This document shows positions 57,065 to 64,000 of a DNA stretch of 64,000 bases, piece by piece. Below the pieces are notes generated by a model. The model was given only the letters and a program-made list of their open reading frames with translations. It made no database searches and had not been told where the DNA came from. Location: positions 558,001-622,000 of the forward strand of contig NZ_JAGTIS010000002.1 in NCBI RefSeq assembly GCF_018704125.1. The letters run 5' to 3'. Origin of the DNA: Metapseudomonas boanensis. Its GTDB lineage: Bacteria; Pseudomonadota; Gammaproteobacteria; Pseudomonadales; Pseudomonadaceae. The translations under genes were made by a program, and so were the position numbers. Position 1 is the first letter of the stretch, and every line of letters starts with the position of its first letter.

Positions 57065-58288
57065 TCAGGCCCGCGCCAGCTCGGGCAAATCACCGGAAAG
57101 CCCCAGCGCCTGGCGCACGAACATTGCCTTGGCCTCGGGCATCCCGTCGACCCATTTCAGGCCGCTGTTGCGCAGCCAGCGCACGGGTAGCGGGTCAGCC
57201 TGGAACAGGCGCTCGAAGCCTTCCATGGCCGCCATCATGGCCAGGTTGTGCGGCATGCGGCGGCGCTCGAAGCGGCTCAACACACGCTCATCGGACAGGC
57301 GCTCGCCGCGACCGACGGCATGCAGCAGTACTTCAGCGAGCACCGCAGCATCGAGGAAACCCAGGTTGACACCCTGCCCCGCCAGCGGATGGATGGTATG
57401 GGCAGCATCGCCAATCAGCACCAGGCCTTCCTCCACGTAACGCTTGGCATGGCGCTGGCGCAGCGGGATGCACAGCCGCGGATCAGCGGCCAGCACCTCG
57501 CCAAGACGCCATTCGAAGGCCTTGCCGAGCGCCTGGCAGAACGCCGCATCGTCCAGTGCCATCAGGCGTTCGGCTTCCGCCGGAGTGGCCGACCAGACAA
57601 TCGAGCACCAATGTTCGTCGCCTTCCCGGTCGAGCGGCAGGAAGGCCAGCGGCCCGTCATCGGTGAAGCGTTGCCAGGCCGTACGCTGGTGCGGTTCGGC
57701 GCAGCGCACGCTAGTGACAATGGCGTGGTGCAGGTAATCCCACTCACGGGTGGCGCAACCGGCGAGACGTCGCACAGCCGAGTTGGCGCCGTCGGCCGCC
57801 ACCACCAACGGCGTGCGCAGCTCGCGGCCATCCACCAGGGTCAGCAGCCAGTCATCGCCGGAACGGCGCAGGCGCTCCAGGCGCGCACCGGGCATCAGGC
57901 CGATGTCGGTGTCATGCAGTGGCTCCATCAACGCATCCTGCACGACACGGTTCTCGACGATATGGCCAAGCACTTCGGCGTGCACGCTGGATGCGGAAAA
58001 GTGAATCTGCCCGGTGCCTGAGCCATCCCAGACGTGCATGTCGCTGTAGGGACTGCTGCGCCGCGCCTCGACACCGCGCCAGGCACCCAGGCGCTCGAGG
58101 ATCCGCTGACTGGCAGCGGACAACGCGCTGACCCGCGGTTCGAAGGACGCGGCGCGATCGAAGGGTTTGACGCTGAGTGGGCTGCCGTCGATCAGCAGGA
58201 TGTCCAGGCCGCTATCTTTAAGGGCAAGTGCCAGGGCACTGCCGACCATGCCGGCGCCGACGATGATCAGATCCGCTCGCATTTCCAT
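57065..58288 (-). CDS. ubiI: Ubiquinone-pathway FAD monooxygenase (UbiI/VisC type)
   Basis: 407 residues: FAD-binding IVGAGMVGSALALAL, a DGANSAVR motif and IGDAAHTIHPLAGQGVNLGF. It likely hydroxylates the ring of a ubiquinone precursor. An ATG at 58282 is the alternative start. UbiH is encoded upstream on the same strand, as commonly seen. The exact hydroxylation site (C5 in UbiI) is assigned from family, not from this sequence. Confidence 0.88.
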   Translation of the reverse strand: MEMRADLIIVGAGMVGSALALALKDSGLDILLIDGSPLSVKPFDRAASFEPRVSALSAASQRILERLGAWRGVEARRSSPYSDMHVWDGSGTGQIHFSASSVHAEVLGHIVENRVVQDALMEPLHDTDIGLMPGARLERLRRSGDDWLLTLVDGRELRTPLVVAADGANSAVRRLAGCATREWDYLHHAIVTSVRCAEPHQRTAWQRFTDDGPLAFLPLDREGDEHWCSIVWSATPAEAERLMALDDAAFCQALGKAFEWRLGEVLAADPRLCIPLRQRHAKRYVEEGLVLIGDAAHTIHPLAGQGVNLGFLDAAVLAEVLLHAVGRGERLSDERVLSRFERRRMPHNLAMMAAMEGFERLFQADPLPVRWLRNSGLKWVDGMPEAKAMFVRQALGLSGDLPELARA

Positions 58289-58334
58289 ATCAGGCCTGAT
58301 GGCTCCCGTTTAGTCCGAATCGAGGCAAACCCGG

Positions 58335-59519
58335 TCAATCCGGGCGAGTCCCCAGGCCCATGGCCTGGCGGGCGAACCAGCGTTTCGCCGGTGGCAGCAG
58401 GTCGAGGCCAAGCAGGCCCAGGTTGCGACCAGCGGTAAGCAGCGGTTCGGCGTTGGAGAACAGGCGGGTCACCTGGTCGGAAAAACCCACCGTCAATTGC
58501 TGGTCCAACCGCTGACGTTGCAGGTAACCCTGGAGGGTGGCGAAGTCGCCCAGCGGTGCCGCGCCGGTCAGCAGCGTCTCAGCCAGGGCCAGGGCGTCAC
58601 GCAGGGACAGGTTGTAACCCTGGCCGGCGATTGGGTGCAGGCTGTGGGCGGCATTGCCGAGCACCACCAGGTGCGAGCGCACCTGCTCCTCGGCCTCCAC
58701 CAGCTCCAGCGGATAGAGGTGCCGCGCGCCAACCTGCTGGAAAGCGCCGAGGCGATAGCCAAAGGCATCCTGCAGCTCATCGAGGAAGCGCCGCTCATCG
58801 AGCTTGGCGAGGCGCTCGGCATCGTTGCCGGGGCGACTCCAGATCAGCGCGCAGCGGTTTTCCGGCAGCGGCAGCAAAGCCATTGGGCCAGAGTCGGTGA
58901 AGCGCTCGAAGGCCTGGCCACGATGGGCCTCCAGCGGGCTGACGTTGGCAATCAGCGCCGTCTGGCGGTAAGGCGTGCGCCGTACGCCGATGCCCAGCTG
59001 CTCACGCAGACTGGAGCGGCCACCGTCAGCGAGGATCGCCAGGGCGCAGTCGAGTTCGGTTTCGTCATTCAAGGTCAGGCGGTAGCCGTCCTCCAGGGCC
59101 TGCATGCGGGCGACCTCGGCCGGGCAGTGCCAGCTGACCACCTCGCTGTCCAGCGCCTGCCAGAGACACTGGCCCAGCCAGGCGTTTTCCACCACATAGC
59201 CCAGTGCCGGGACGCCCTCCTCAAGCGCCGAGAGACGCGCCGCGCCGAAGCGCCCGCGATCGGACACCTGGATCTGCAGGATGGGCTCGGCGCGCCGCGC
59301 GATGTTCTGCCAGAGGCCGAGGCGTTCGTAGATCTGCCGGCTGCCGAACGACAGCGCAGAAGAGCGCGCGTCGTAGCTCGGCTGGAAGCTGTCGCCGGGG
59401 GCGAAGGGCTCGATCAGGACGATCTTCCAGCCCCGCGCCCGGGCACCGTCCTGCAGGGCCAGGGCGAAACTGGCGCCGACCAGGCCTCCACCGATGATCG
59501 CGATCTGGTTCCGATGCAT
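58335..59519 (-). CDS. ubiH: 2-octaprenyl-6-methoxyphenyl hydroxylase UbiH
   Basis: 394 residues: IIGGGLVGASFALAL, ADGGRSSLR and LGNAAHSLHPIAGQGYNLSLRD. The N in place of D in the GNAAH motif is the usual UbiH form. Its start is one base from the pepP stop, so the two are coupled. Ring hydroxylase of ubiquinone synthesis. Confidence 0.93.
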   Translation of the reverse strand: MHRNQIAIIGGGLVGASFALALQDGARARGWKIVLIEPFAPGDSFQPSYDARSSALSFGSRQIYERLGLWQNIARRAEPILQIQVSDRGRFGAARLSALEEGVPALGYVVENAWLGQCLWQALDSEVVSWHCPAEVARMQALEDGYRLTLNDETELDCALAILADGGRSSLREQLGIGVRRTPYRQTALIANVSPLEAHRGQAFERFTDSGPMALLPLPENRCALIWSRPGNDAERLAKLDERRFLDELQDAFGYRLGAFQQVGARHLYPLELVEAEEQVRSHLVVLGNAAHSLHPIAGQGYNLSLRDALALAETLLTGAAPLGDFATLQGYLQRQRLDQQLTVGFSDQVTRLFSNAEPLLTAGRNLGLLGLDLLPPAKRWFARQAMGLGTRPD

Positions 59520-59520
59520 G

Positions 59521-60855
59521 TCAGGCGGCCTGGGACCGCGCTGCGGCCATCAGCGCTTCGATCTCGGCAACGGTCTTGGGCACGCCGCCGGTAAGGATCT
59601 CGCAGCCTGTGCGGGTCACCACCACGTCGTCCTCGATGCGCACACCGATGCCACGCCATTTCTTCGGCACGTTCTGGTTGTCCGCACCGATGTAGATGCC
59701 CGGCTCCACGGTCATGGCCATGCCGGGTTCCAGCACGCGCCACTCGCCGCCGACCTTGTAGTCGCCAACGTCGTGCACGTCCATGCCCAGCCAATGGCCG
59801 GCGCGGTGCATGTAGAAAGCCTTGTAGGCTTCGCTGCCGATCAGCTCATCAACCTCGCCCTTGAGCAGGCCCAGTTCCACCAGGCCGGAGGTGATTACCC
59901 GCACCGTGGCTTCATGGGCCTCGTTCCAGTGCTTGCCTGGGGCGATCTGCTCGAACGCCGCTTCCTGCGACTTGAGCACCAGCTCGTAGATCGCCTTCTG
60001 CTCAGGGCTGAAGGTGCCGCTGACCGGGAAGGTGCGAGTGATATCACTGGCGTAGCAATCGAGTTCGCAGGCGGCGTCGATCAGTACCAGGTCGCCATCC
60101 TTGAGCGGCGCGTCATTCTCGCGGTAATGCAGGATGCAGGCGTTCTTGCCGGCGGCGACGATGGAGCCGTAGGCCGGCATCTTCGCCCCGCCACGGCGGA
60201 ACTCGTACTCCAGCTCGGCTTCCAGGTGGTATTCGTAGAGTCCGGCACGCGCGGCCTGCATGGCGCGAACGTGAGCGCGGGCGGATACCTCCGACGCCTC
60301 GCGCATCACCTTCACCTCCGCCGCCGACTTGTACAGGCGCATGTCATGCAGCAGGTGGTCGAGGGCGACGAACTCGTTCGGCGGCTGAGCGCCCTGGCGA
60401 GCCTTTGAGCGGATCACGTTGACCCACTCCATCAGGTGTTGGTCGAACTCGGTGTTGGTGCCGATGGAGTAGTAGACGCGGTTGCGCCCTTCGATCAGCC
60501 CGGGAAGGATGTCGTCGATATCGCCGATGGGGAAGGCATCGTCCGCACCGTACTCACTGATCGCGCCGTCCTGGCCCGCACGCAGGCCATCCCAAAGCTC
60601 GCGCTCGGGATCACGTTCACGACAGAACAGCACATACTCGCCGTGCTCGCGACCGGGGATCAGCACCAGCACTGCTTCCGGCTCGGGGAAGCCGCTGAGG
60701 TACTGGAAATCGCTGTCCTGGCGATAGACGTGCTCGACGTCGCGGTTACGGATGTAGACCGGCGCAGCAGGCAGAATGGCGATGCTGTTGGCTTCCATCT
60801 CGGCCATCAGCGCCTTGCGCCGGCGAGCGTACTCGGACTTCGGGATACGGGTCAT
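59521..60855 (-). CDS. pepP: Xaa-Pro aminopeptidase P
   Basis: 444 residues from the ATG at 60855 (the usual length; reading to 60945 is too long). Metal ligands are visible in LIDAACELDCYASDITRTFP, HRAGHWLGMDVHD, MTVEPGIYI and GVRIEDDVVVT. Cleaves N-terminal residues ahead of proline. It sits between ygfB and ubiH as in many gammaproteobacteria. Confidence 0.96.
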   Translation of the reverse strand: MTRIPKSEYARRRKALMAEMEANSIAILPAAPVYIRNRDVEHVYRQDSDFQYLSGFPEPEAVLVLIPGREHGEYVLFCRERDPERELWDGLRAGQDGAISEYGADDAFPIGDIDDILPGLIEGRNRVYYSIGTNTEFDQHLMEWVNVIRSKARQGAQPPNEFVALDHLLHDMRLYKSAAEVKVMREASEVSARAHVRAMQAARAGLYEYHLEAELEYEFRRGGAKMPAYGSIVAAGKNACILHYRENDAPLKDGDLVLIDAACELDCYASDITRTFPVSGTFSPEQKAIYELVLKSQEAAFEQIAPGKHWNEAHEATVRVITSGLVELGLLKGEVDELIGSEAYKAFYMHRAGHWLGMDVHDVGDYKVGGEWRVLEPGMAMTVEPGIYIGADNQNVPKKWRGIGVRIEDDVVVTRTGCEILTGGVPKTVAEIEALMAAARSQAA

Positions 60856-60899
60856 GCGCGCTCCTTCTCGACGGGCGCCGCAGCGCCCGCGACACGGGT

Positions 60900-61454
60900 T
60901 CAATGCAACGAGGGTTTCGGCGCCGGTGCAGCCGCCTTGGCGCACTCGGTAAACAGCAGCAGCGGGGCGACGCGCAGATACTCCATCACCTCCATGTAGT
61001 CGGACTCGCCGTCGTCGGAGTCCTCGAGTGCGCTCTGCACCTGGGCAATCGACGCGAGGTCCTGCAGCACTTCGACGGCCTCGCCGGACAATGCGCCTTC
61101 ACGCGCGGTCAGGCCGAAGCCACCGAGGAAGCCCTGGCACCACTGGCCCAGCGCAGCGGCACGCTCGGCCAGGGGCACATCGTCGCCCGGGAGCAGCAGC
61201 ACGACAGTCATCTCATTGCCGGTGAGTTCGGCCTTGACCATTTCCTGGAGGCCGATCAGGGCCTGGCGCACGTTGTCCTGCGGAGCGCTACCGAGCAGCT
61301 CGGCGGCATCCTCCAGCCAGGGCTCGGGCTCGAAGCCAGCGCCAGCACAGCTGCGACCGAGCAGCATGCCGTGCAATTCGGCGGGGGAAACTGGCTGACC
61401 ACTGGTGGCGAGCAGTGCGGAAAAAGCAGCGTATGGGGAGTTCGAACTGGGCAT
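60900..61454 (-). CDS. ygfB: UPF0149 family protein YgfB
   Basis: 184 residues from the ATG at 61454, with [16 protein letters not shown] near the N-terminus and [21 protein letters not shown] near the C-terminus, the family signatures. Family members have been linked to regulation of resistance genes in Pseudomonas; mechanism cannot be read here. Starts 44 bp upstream of pepP. Confidence 0.93.
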   Translation of the reverse strand: MPSSNSPYAAFSALLATSGQPVSPAELHGMLLGRSCAGAGFEPEPWLEDAAELLGSAPQDNVRQALIGLQEMVKAELTGNEMTVVLLLPGDDVPLAERAAALGQWCQGFLGGFGLTAREGALSGEAVEVLQDLASIAQVQSALEDSDDGESDYMEVMEYLRVAPLLLFTECAKAAAPAPKPSLH

Positions 61455-61596
61455 GGTGGCTAGGCGCCAGAAGGCGCAATCACTAGAATGAAGGCCTCGT
61501 ATCCTAGCAGCCTGGCGCGGTGAAGACAGCATCGGTCGCCCGGGTACCCGCCCCGATGATTGAGCGTGCAATGTGTCACGCCAGCCGCCGACGGGT

Positions 61597-61625
61597 TTGA
61601 CCCATCCCCGCGCCGGTCCTATATA
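61597..61625 (+). promoter_or_regulatory. Sigma-70 promoter for the zapB-like/zapA pair
   Basis: TTGACC at 61597-61602, 17 bases, TATATA at 61620-61625, about 30 bp before the ATG at 61657. Both boxes and the spacing are near consensus. Confidence 0.7.
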
Positions 61626-61656
61626 GTCCCGGTCACTCCCAATCAAGTAGACGCCC

Positions 61657-61863
61657 ATGGAAGACGCCCAACTGCATGCGCTGACCACCAAGCTGGAGCT
61701 GCTGATCCAGCGAGTCGAGCAGCTGAAGGCCCAGAACCGGCTCCTGCTTGCCAGCGAGAAGGCCTGGCGCGAAGAGCGCGCCCATCTGATCGAAAAGAAC
61801 GAAATGGCCCGGCTGAAGGTCGAAGCGATGATTTCGCGCCTCAAAGCCCTGGAGCAGGATTAA
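61657..61863 (+). CDS. TIGR02449-type small coiled-coil protein (ZapB-like)
   Basis: 68 residues, a single heptad-rich coiled coil ([20 protein letters not shown] and similar). Found next to zapA in pseudomonads. Its stop overlaps the ATG of zapA (TAATG). Confidence 0.85.
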   Translation: MEDAQLHALTTKLELLIQRVEQLKAQNRLLLASEKAWREERAHLIEKNEMARLKVEAMISRLKALEQD

Positions 61864-62177
61864 TGAGCCAGTCCAATACCGTCACCGTCCACATCCTTGA
61901 CAAGGAATACTGCATCGCCTGCCCGGCGGACGAGCGCGCCAACCTGGAAAGCGCAGCCCGTTACCTGGACGGCAAGATGCGAGAGATCCGTTCCAGCGGC
62001 AAAGTGATCGGCGCAGATCGCATTGCCGTCATGGCCGCTCTGAACATCACCCACGACCTGCTGCACAAGCAGGAGCGCCTGGATCAGGAGGCCACCTCCA
62101 CCCGGGAGCACGTGCGTGACCTGCTCATGAGGGTCGACCACGCGCTCGCCGCTGATCCGGATAGCCAAGAAGCCTGA
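61863..62177 (+). CDS. zapA: Cell division protein ZapA
   Basis: 104 residues, beginning SQSNTVTVHILDKEYCIACP, then LESAARYLDGKMREIRSSGK and RIAVMAALNITHDLL, matching ZapA. Stabilises FtsZ filaments at the division ring. Coupled to the ZapB-like gene, and followed by 6S RNA. Confidence 0.93.
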   Translation: MSQSNTVTVHILDKEYCIACPADERANLESAARYLDGKMREIRSSGKVIGADRIAVMAALNITHDLLHKQERLDQEATSTREHVRDLLMRVDHALAADPDSQEA

Positions 62178-62210
62178 CGCCAGAGCCATTGCTTGGGGTA
62201 TACTCGCGGC

Positions 62211-62392
62211 CAGCTCCCTGGTGTGTTGGCCAGTTGGTGATGTCCCTGAGCCGATACGCACAACCACGGGGGGTGCATGTTGGGGCCGGTGTGCATGTCC
62301 GCCTGACGGAAAGCCTTAACGCCTCCTGCATCCTCCACCTTGAACTTTCGGGTTCAAGGGCTAACCCGACAGCGGCACAACCGGGGAGTCTT
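62211..62392 (+). ncRNA. ssrS: 6S RNA
   Basis: About 180-nt RNA that binds the sigma-70 holoenzyme. It lies between zapA and the 5-FCL gene, the conserved 6S locus. A TATACT at 62199-62204 is the -10. The ends pair (CTCCCTGG with CCGGGGAG), with purine-rich flanks and a large central bubble, and a T7 run follows. The conserved 3' part CTTTCGGGTTCAAGGGC is present. Ends are approximate. Confidence 0.92.
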
Positions 62393-62398
62393 TTTTTC

Positions 62399-63004
62399 AT
62401 GATCAGCGCCGGCAATCTCTCCCGCCAGGCACTGCGCCGCCTGCTTCGCCAGGCTCGACGCGCACTTACCCCCACCCAGCAAAAACAGGCCGCCAAGGCA
62501 CTCTACCGCCAGCTCGCGCAGGATCCGCTATTCCGCCGCTCCCGCCATGTCGCGCTGTACCTGCCGACCAATGGCGAGATCGACCCGCGCCCACTGCTGC
62601 GTGAAGCGCAACGCCGGGGCAAGCGGACCTACCTGCCCGTCCTGAACGCATGGCCGGCCGAAAAGATGGTCTTCCAGCGCTTGCATCCTGGGGAAAAACT
62701 GCGAAAGAACCGCTTCCGCATCCTCGAGCCGCGCGCCAATCCGGCGCTGCAGCGCAAGGTCTGGGCACTGGATCTGGTCATGCTTCCGCTGGTCGGGTTC
62801 GACGAGCAGGGCGGCCGCCTGGGCATGGGCGCCGGCTTCTACGACCGCAGCCTGGCTTACCTGGCGCGACGCAAGCAATGGCGCAGCCCCACCCTGCTGG
62901 GGCTGGCCCATGAGTGTCAGAAGGTCGACAGGCTGGAACTCGCGAGCTGGGACGTAGCCTTGCAGGCGACGGTAACGGACAAGGGGTGGTACGAGAGGCG
63001 CTGA
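62399..63004 (+). CDS. 5-formyltetrahydrofolate cyclo-ligase
   Basis: 201 residues from the ATG at 62399, which follows the T-run at the end of 6S RNA. Motifs: LRRLLRQARRALTPTQQKQA (substrate/ATP region) and DLVMLPLVGFDEQGGRLGMG with GAGFYDRSLAYL. Converts 5-formyl-THF to methenyl-THF. The only Shine-Dalgarno-like sequence, GGGGAG, is the 3' end of 6S RNA. Confidence 0.94.
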   Translation: MISAGNLSRQALRRLLRQARRALTPTQQKQAAKALYRQLAQDPLFRRSRHVALYLPTNGEIDPRPLLREAQRRGKRTYLPVLNAWPAEKMVFQRLHPGEKLRKNRFRILEPRANPALQRKVWALDLVMLPLVGFDEQGGRLGMGAGFYDRSLAYLARRKQWRSPTLLGLAHECQKVDRLELASWDVALQATVTDKGWYERR

Positions 63005-63043
63005 TGCGCACACCGCGATCCTTGCGGTGCGCACCAGGTGGAA

Positions 63044-63175
63044 TCAGGGCTGCTGGGTCACGATCGTGGGTTCGCTGCTCTGGCGCTCCCACAGGCTCTG
63101 CGTGTAACCGGTAGTAACCACGCCCAAGCCGAAAATAATGACCAATACCCAGAGAATGTCTGGCTTGCGTTTCAT
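63044..63175 (-). CDS. 43-residue single-TM protein
   Basis: Small ORF with a strong ribosome site (GGGGGAGG, six to seven bases before the ATG at 63175). The product begins MKRKPDILWVLVIIFGLGVV and ends EPTIVTQQP: positively charged start, one TM helix, short outer tail. It is convergent with the 5-FCL gene; a hairpin at 63003-63036 (TGCGCACACCGC/GCGGTGCGCA) lies between. Confidence 0.7.
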   Translation of the reverse strand: MKRKPDILWVLVIIFGLGVVTTGYTQSLWERQSSEPTIVTQQP

Positions 63176-63377
63176 CGATTGCCTCCCCCTTGCAGGCAAA
63201 CTTCGCGCGATGACCGATGGCGATTAGTTGTTTTGGTAGGCCGTGCGGCGGCGATCAGCTTAAAGTGCGGCATTCTCAGGCAACGTGACCGAACACGCAA
63301 TTTATGATGCCAACCGGCCGACAGCCGGGCCAAGCTTTGATGTCCGCAGAAATGACTTACGAGCAGGAGCAAAGTTC

Positions 63378-63827
63378 ATGCCTTATTGGCTGATGAAGTC
63401 GGAGCCCGACGAGCTCTCCATCCATGACCTCCAGCGGCTCGGCACAGCGCGCTGGGATGGCGTGCGCAACTACCAGGCGCGCAACTTCCTTCGCGCGATG
63501 CAGCCCGGCGACCTGTTCTTCTTCTACCATTCCAGTTGCCCCGAACCGGGCATTGCCGGAATCGCCCGCCTCATCGGGGAGCCGTATCCGGACCCGACTG
63601 CACTGGACCCGCAAAGCCACTACCACGACGCCAAGGCCAGCGCGGAAAAGAACCCCTGGAGCGCGCGCGACGTGGAGTTCGTCGAGGCCTTCGCTCGTGT
63701 GATCCCCCTCGCCCGCCTGCGCGAACAGACAGTGCTGGCGGGCATGCCACTGGTGCAGAAAGGCAGCCGCCTGTCGGTGATGCCGGTCACCGAAGAAGAA
63801 TGGAGCGGCGTGCTCGCATTGCGTTGA
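63378..63827 (+). CDS. EVE-domain protein (thymocyte nuclear protein 1 family)
   Basis: 149 residues starting YWLMKSEPDELSIHDL, then WDGVRNYQARNFLRAMQPGD and FFYHSSCPEPGIAGIA, the EVE/PUA-like signatures. Such proteins are thought to read modified bases in nucleic acid. The longer reading to 63285 lacks family similarity. Confidence 0.93.
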   Translation: MPYWLMKSEPDELSIHDLQRLGTARWDGVRNYQARNFLRAMQPGDLFFFYHSSCPEPGIAGIARLIGEPYPDPTALDPQSHYHDAKASAEKNPWSARDVEFVEAFARVIPLARLREQTVLAGMPLVQKGSRLSVMPVTEEEWSGVLALR

Positions 63828-63878
63828 GTCGCCCATGGCCCTGTGCTATGACGAAGCTGTATTCCCAGGGGCTTGCCG

Positions 63879-64000
63879 ATGCTGCATTCACCTCCCGTTT
63901 GGCTGCTACGACTGGCACTGGCCCTGTTGCTCCTGGTCCTGTCAGCCACCAGCCTGCTGCTCTTCCAGCAAATGGAGCGCGCCCAGCAGGACGCCATCAG
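63879..64000 (+). CDS. N-terminus of a membrane protein (cut by window edge)
   Basis: About 40 residues are visible from the ATG at 63879 (AGGGG ahead): a TM or signal anchor LLRLALALLLLVLSATSLLL followed by a polar stretch FQQMERAQQDAI. This resembles the start of a periplasmic-sensing membrane sensor, but nothing more can be said. Confidence 0.55.
   Translation, partial: MLHSPPVWLLRLALALLLLVLSATSLLLFQQMERAQQDAI

Noticed and set aside
1-64000. CRISPR arrays, tRNA or rRNA genes, complete insertion sequences
   Set aside because: None seen on either strand; the repeats present are REP-type palindromes, coding repeats or MITE-like elements.

Overview
The window reads as chromosome of a Pseudomonas-type gammaproteobacterium. 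It is GC-rich, and its gaps carry the GTAGGAGC...GCTCGCGAA type of REP palindrome common in that genus. Several blocks (rml genes, dctBD, the EnvZ/OmpR-like pair to tex to gshA to argA/argE, gcvTHP, fbpAB, and ubiI/ubiH/pepP/ygfB/zapA/6S RNA/5-FCL) occur in an order I recall from Pseudomonas chromosomes. No rRNA, tRNA, CRISPR array, complete insertion sequence or replication origin was seen.

Region 1 (1-12.0 kb, minus strand) is an exopolysaccharide/capsule operon read leftwards and running off the left edge. Its order is an alanine-rich 15-residue-repeat secreted protein, an outer-membrane beta-barrel, a small OPX export protein, a Wzc-type tyrosine kinase/co-polymerase, a PHP-type tyrosine phosphatase, a VpsP-like membrane protein, a WcaJ-type initiating transferase, a decayed rmlB fragment, a second rmlA and a DegT-family sugar aminotransferase. 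An RfaH gene lies just upstream of the operon, and a perfect ops element (GGCGGTAGCGT) lies in the leader, so the operon looks controlled by processive antitermination. Divergent from rfaH is a complete rmlBACD operon (12.35-15.7 kb) for dTDP-L-rhamnose.

Region 2 (15.9-34.9 kb) holds dctBD, followed by a sigma-54 promoter that has no protein gene behind it but a hairpin and terminator suggesting a small RNA of about 90 nt. Then come a MASE1/PAS/GGDEF/EAL c-di-GMP enzyme, an EnvZ/OmpR-type pair, tex, a thioesterase, gshA, argA, argE and a CYTH triphosphatase.

Region 3 (35.5-41.8 kb) is an accessory island. It has a 915-residue composite cell-wall hydrolase toxin (M23-like front, GH19 lysozyme-like tail), two related secreted immunity candidates, a scar of another toxin gene, a frameshifted LprI-type lysozyme-inhibitor gene and an unrecognised two-TM protein. 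Base composition falls abruptly within the toxin gene. The 3' end of the flanking DUF502 gene is repeated at the far side of the island, which marks its boundaries.

Region 4 (41.8-64 kb) returns to core genes: an Lrp regulator and divergent ACT-like protein, an orphan GspE-type ATPase, an SPFH/NfeD pair, an octaheme cytochrome-TPR protein, gcvT-gcvH-gcvP, an iron ABC transporter without its ATPase, ubiquinone hydroxylases, pepP, ygfB, a zapB-like gene, zapA, 6S RNA, 5-FCL, an EVE-domain protein and the start of a membrane protein cut by the right edge. Several small genes and hairpins not evident from long ORFs are also listed.
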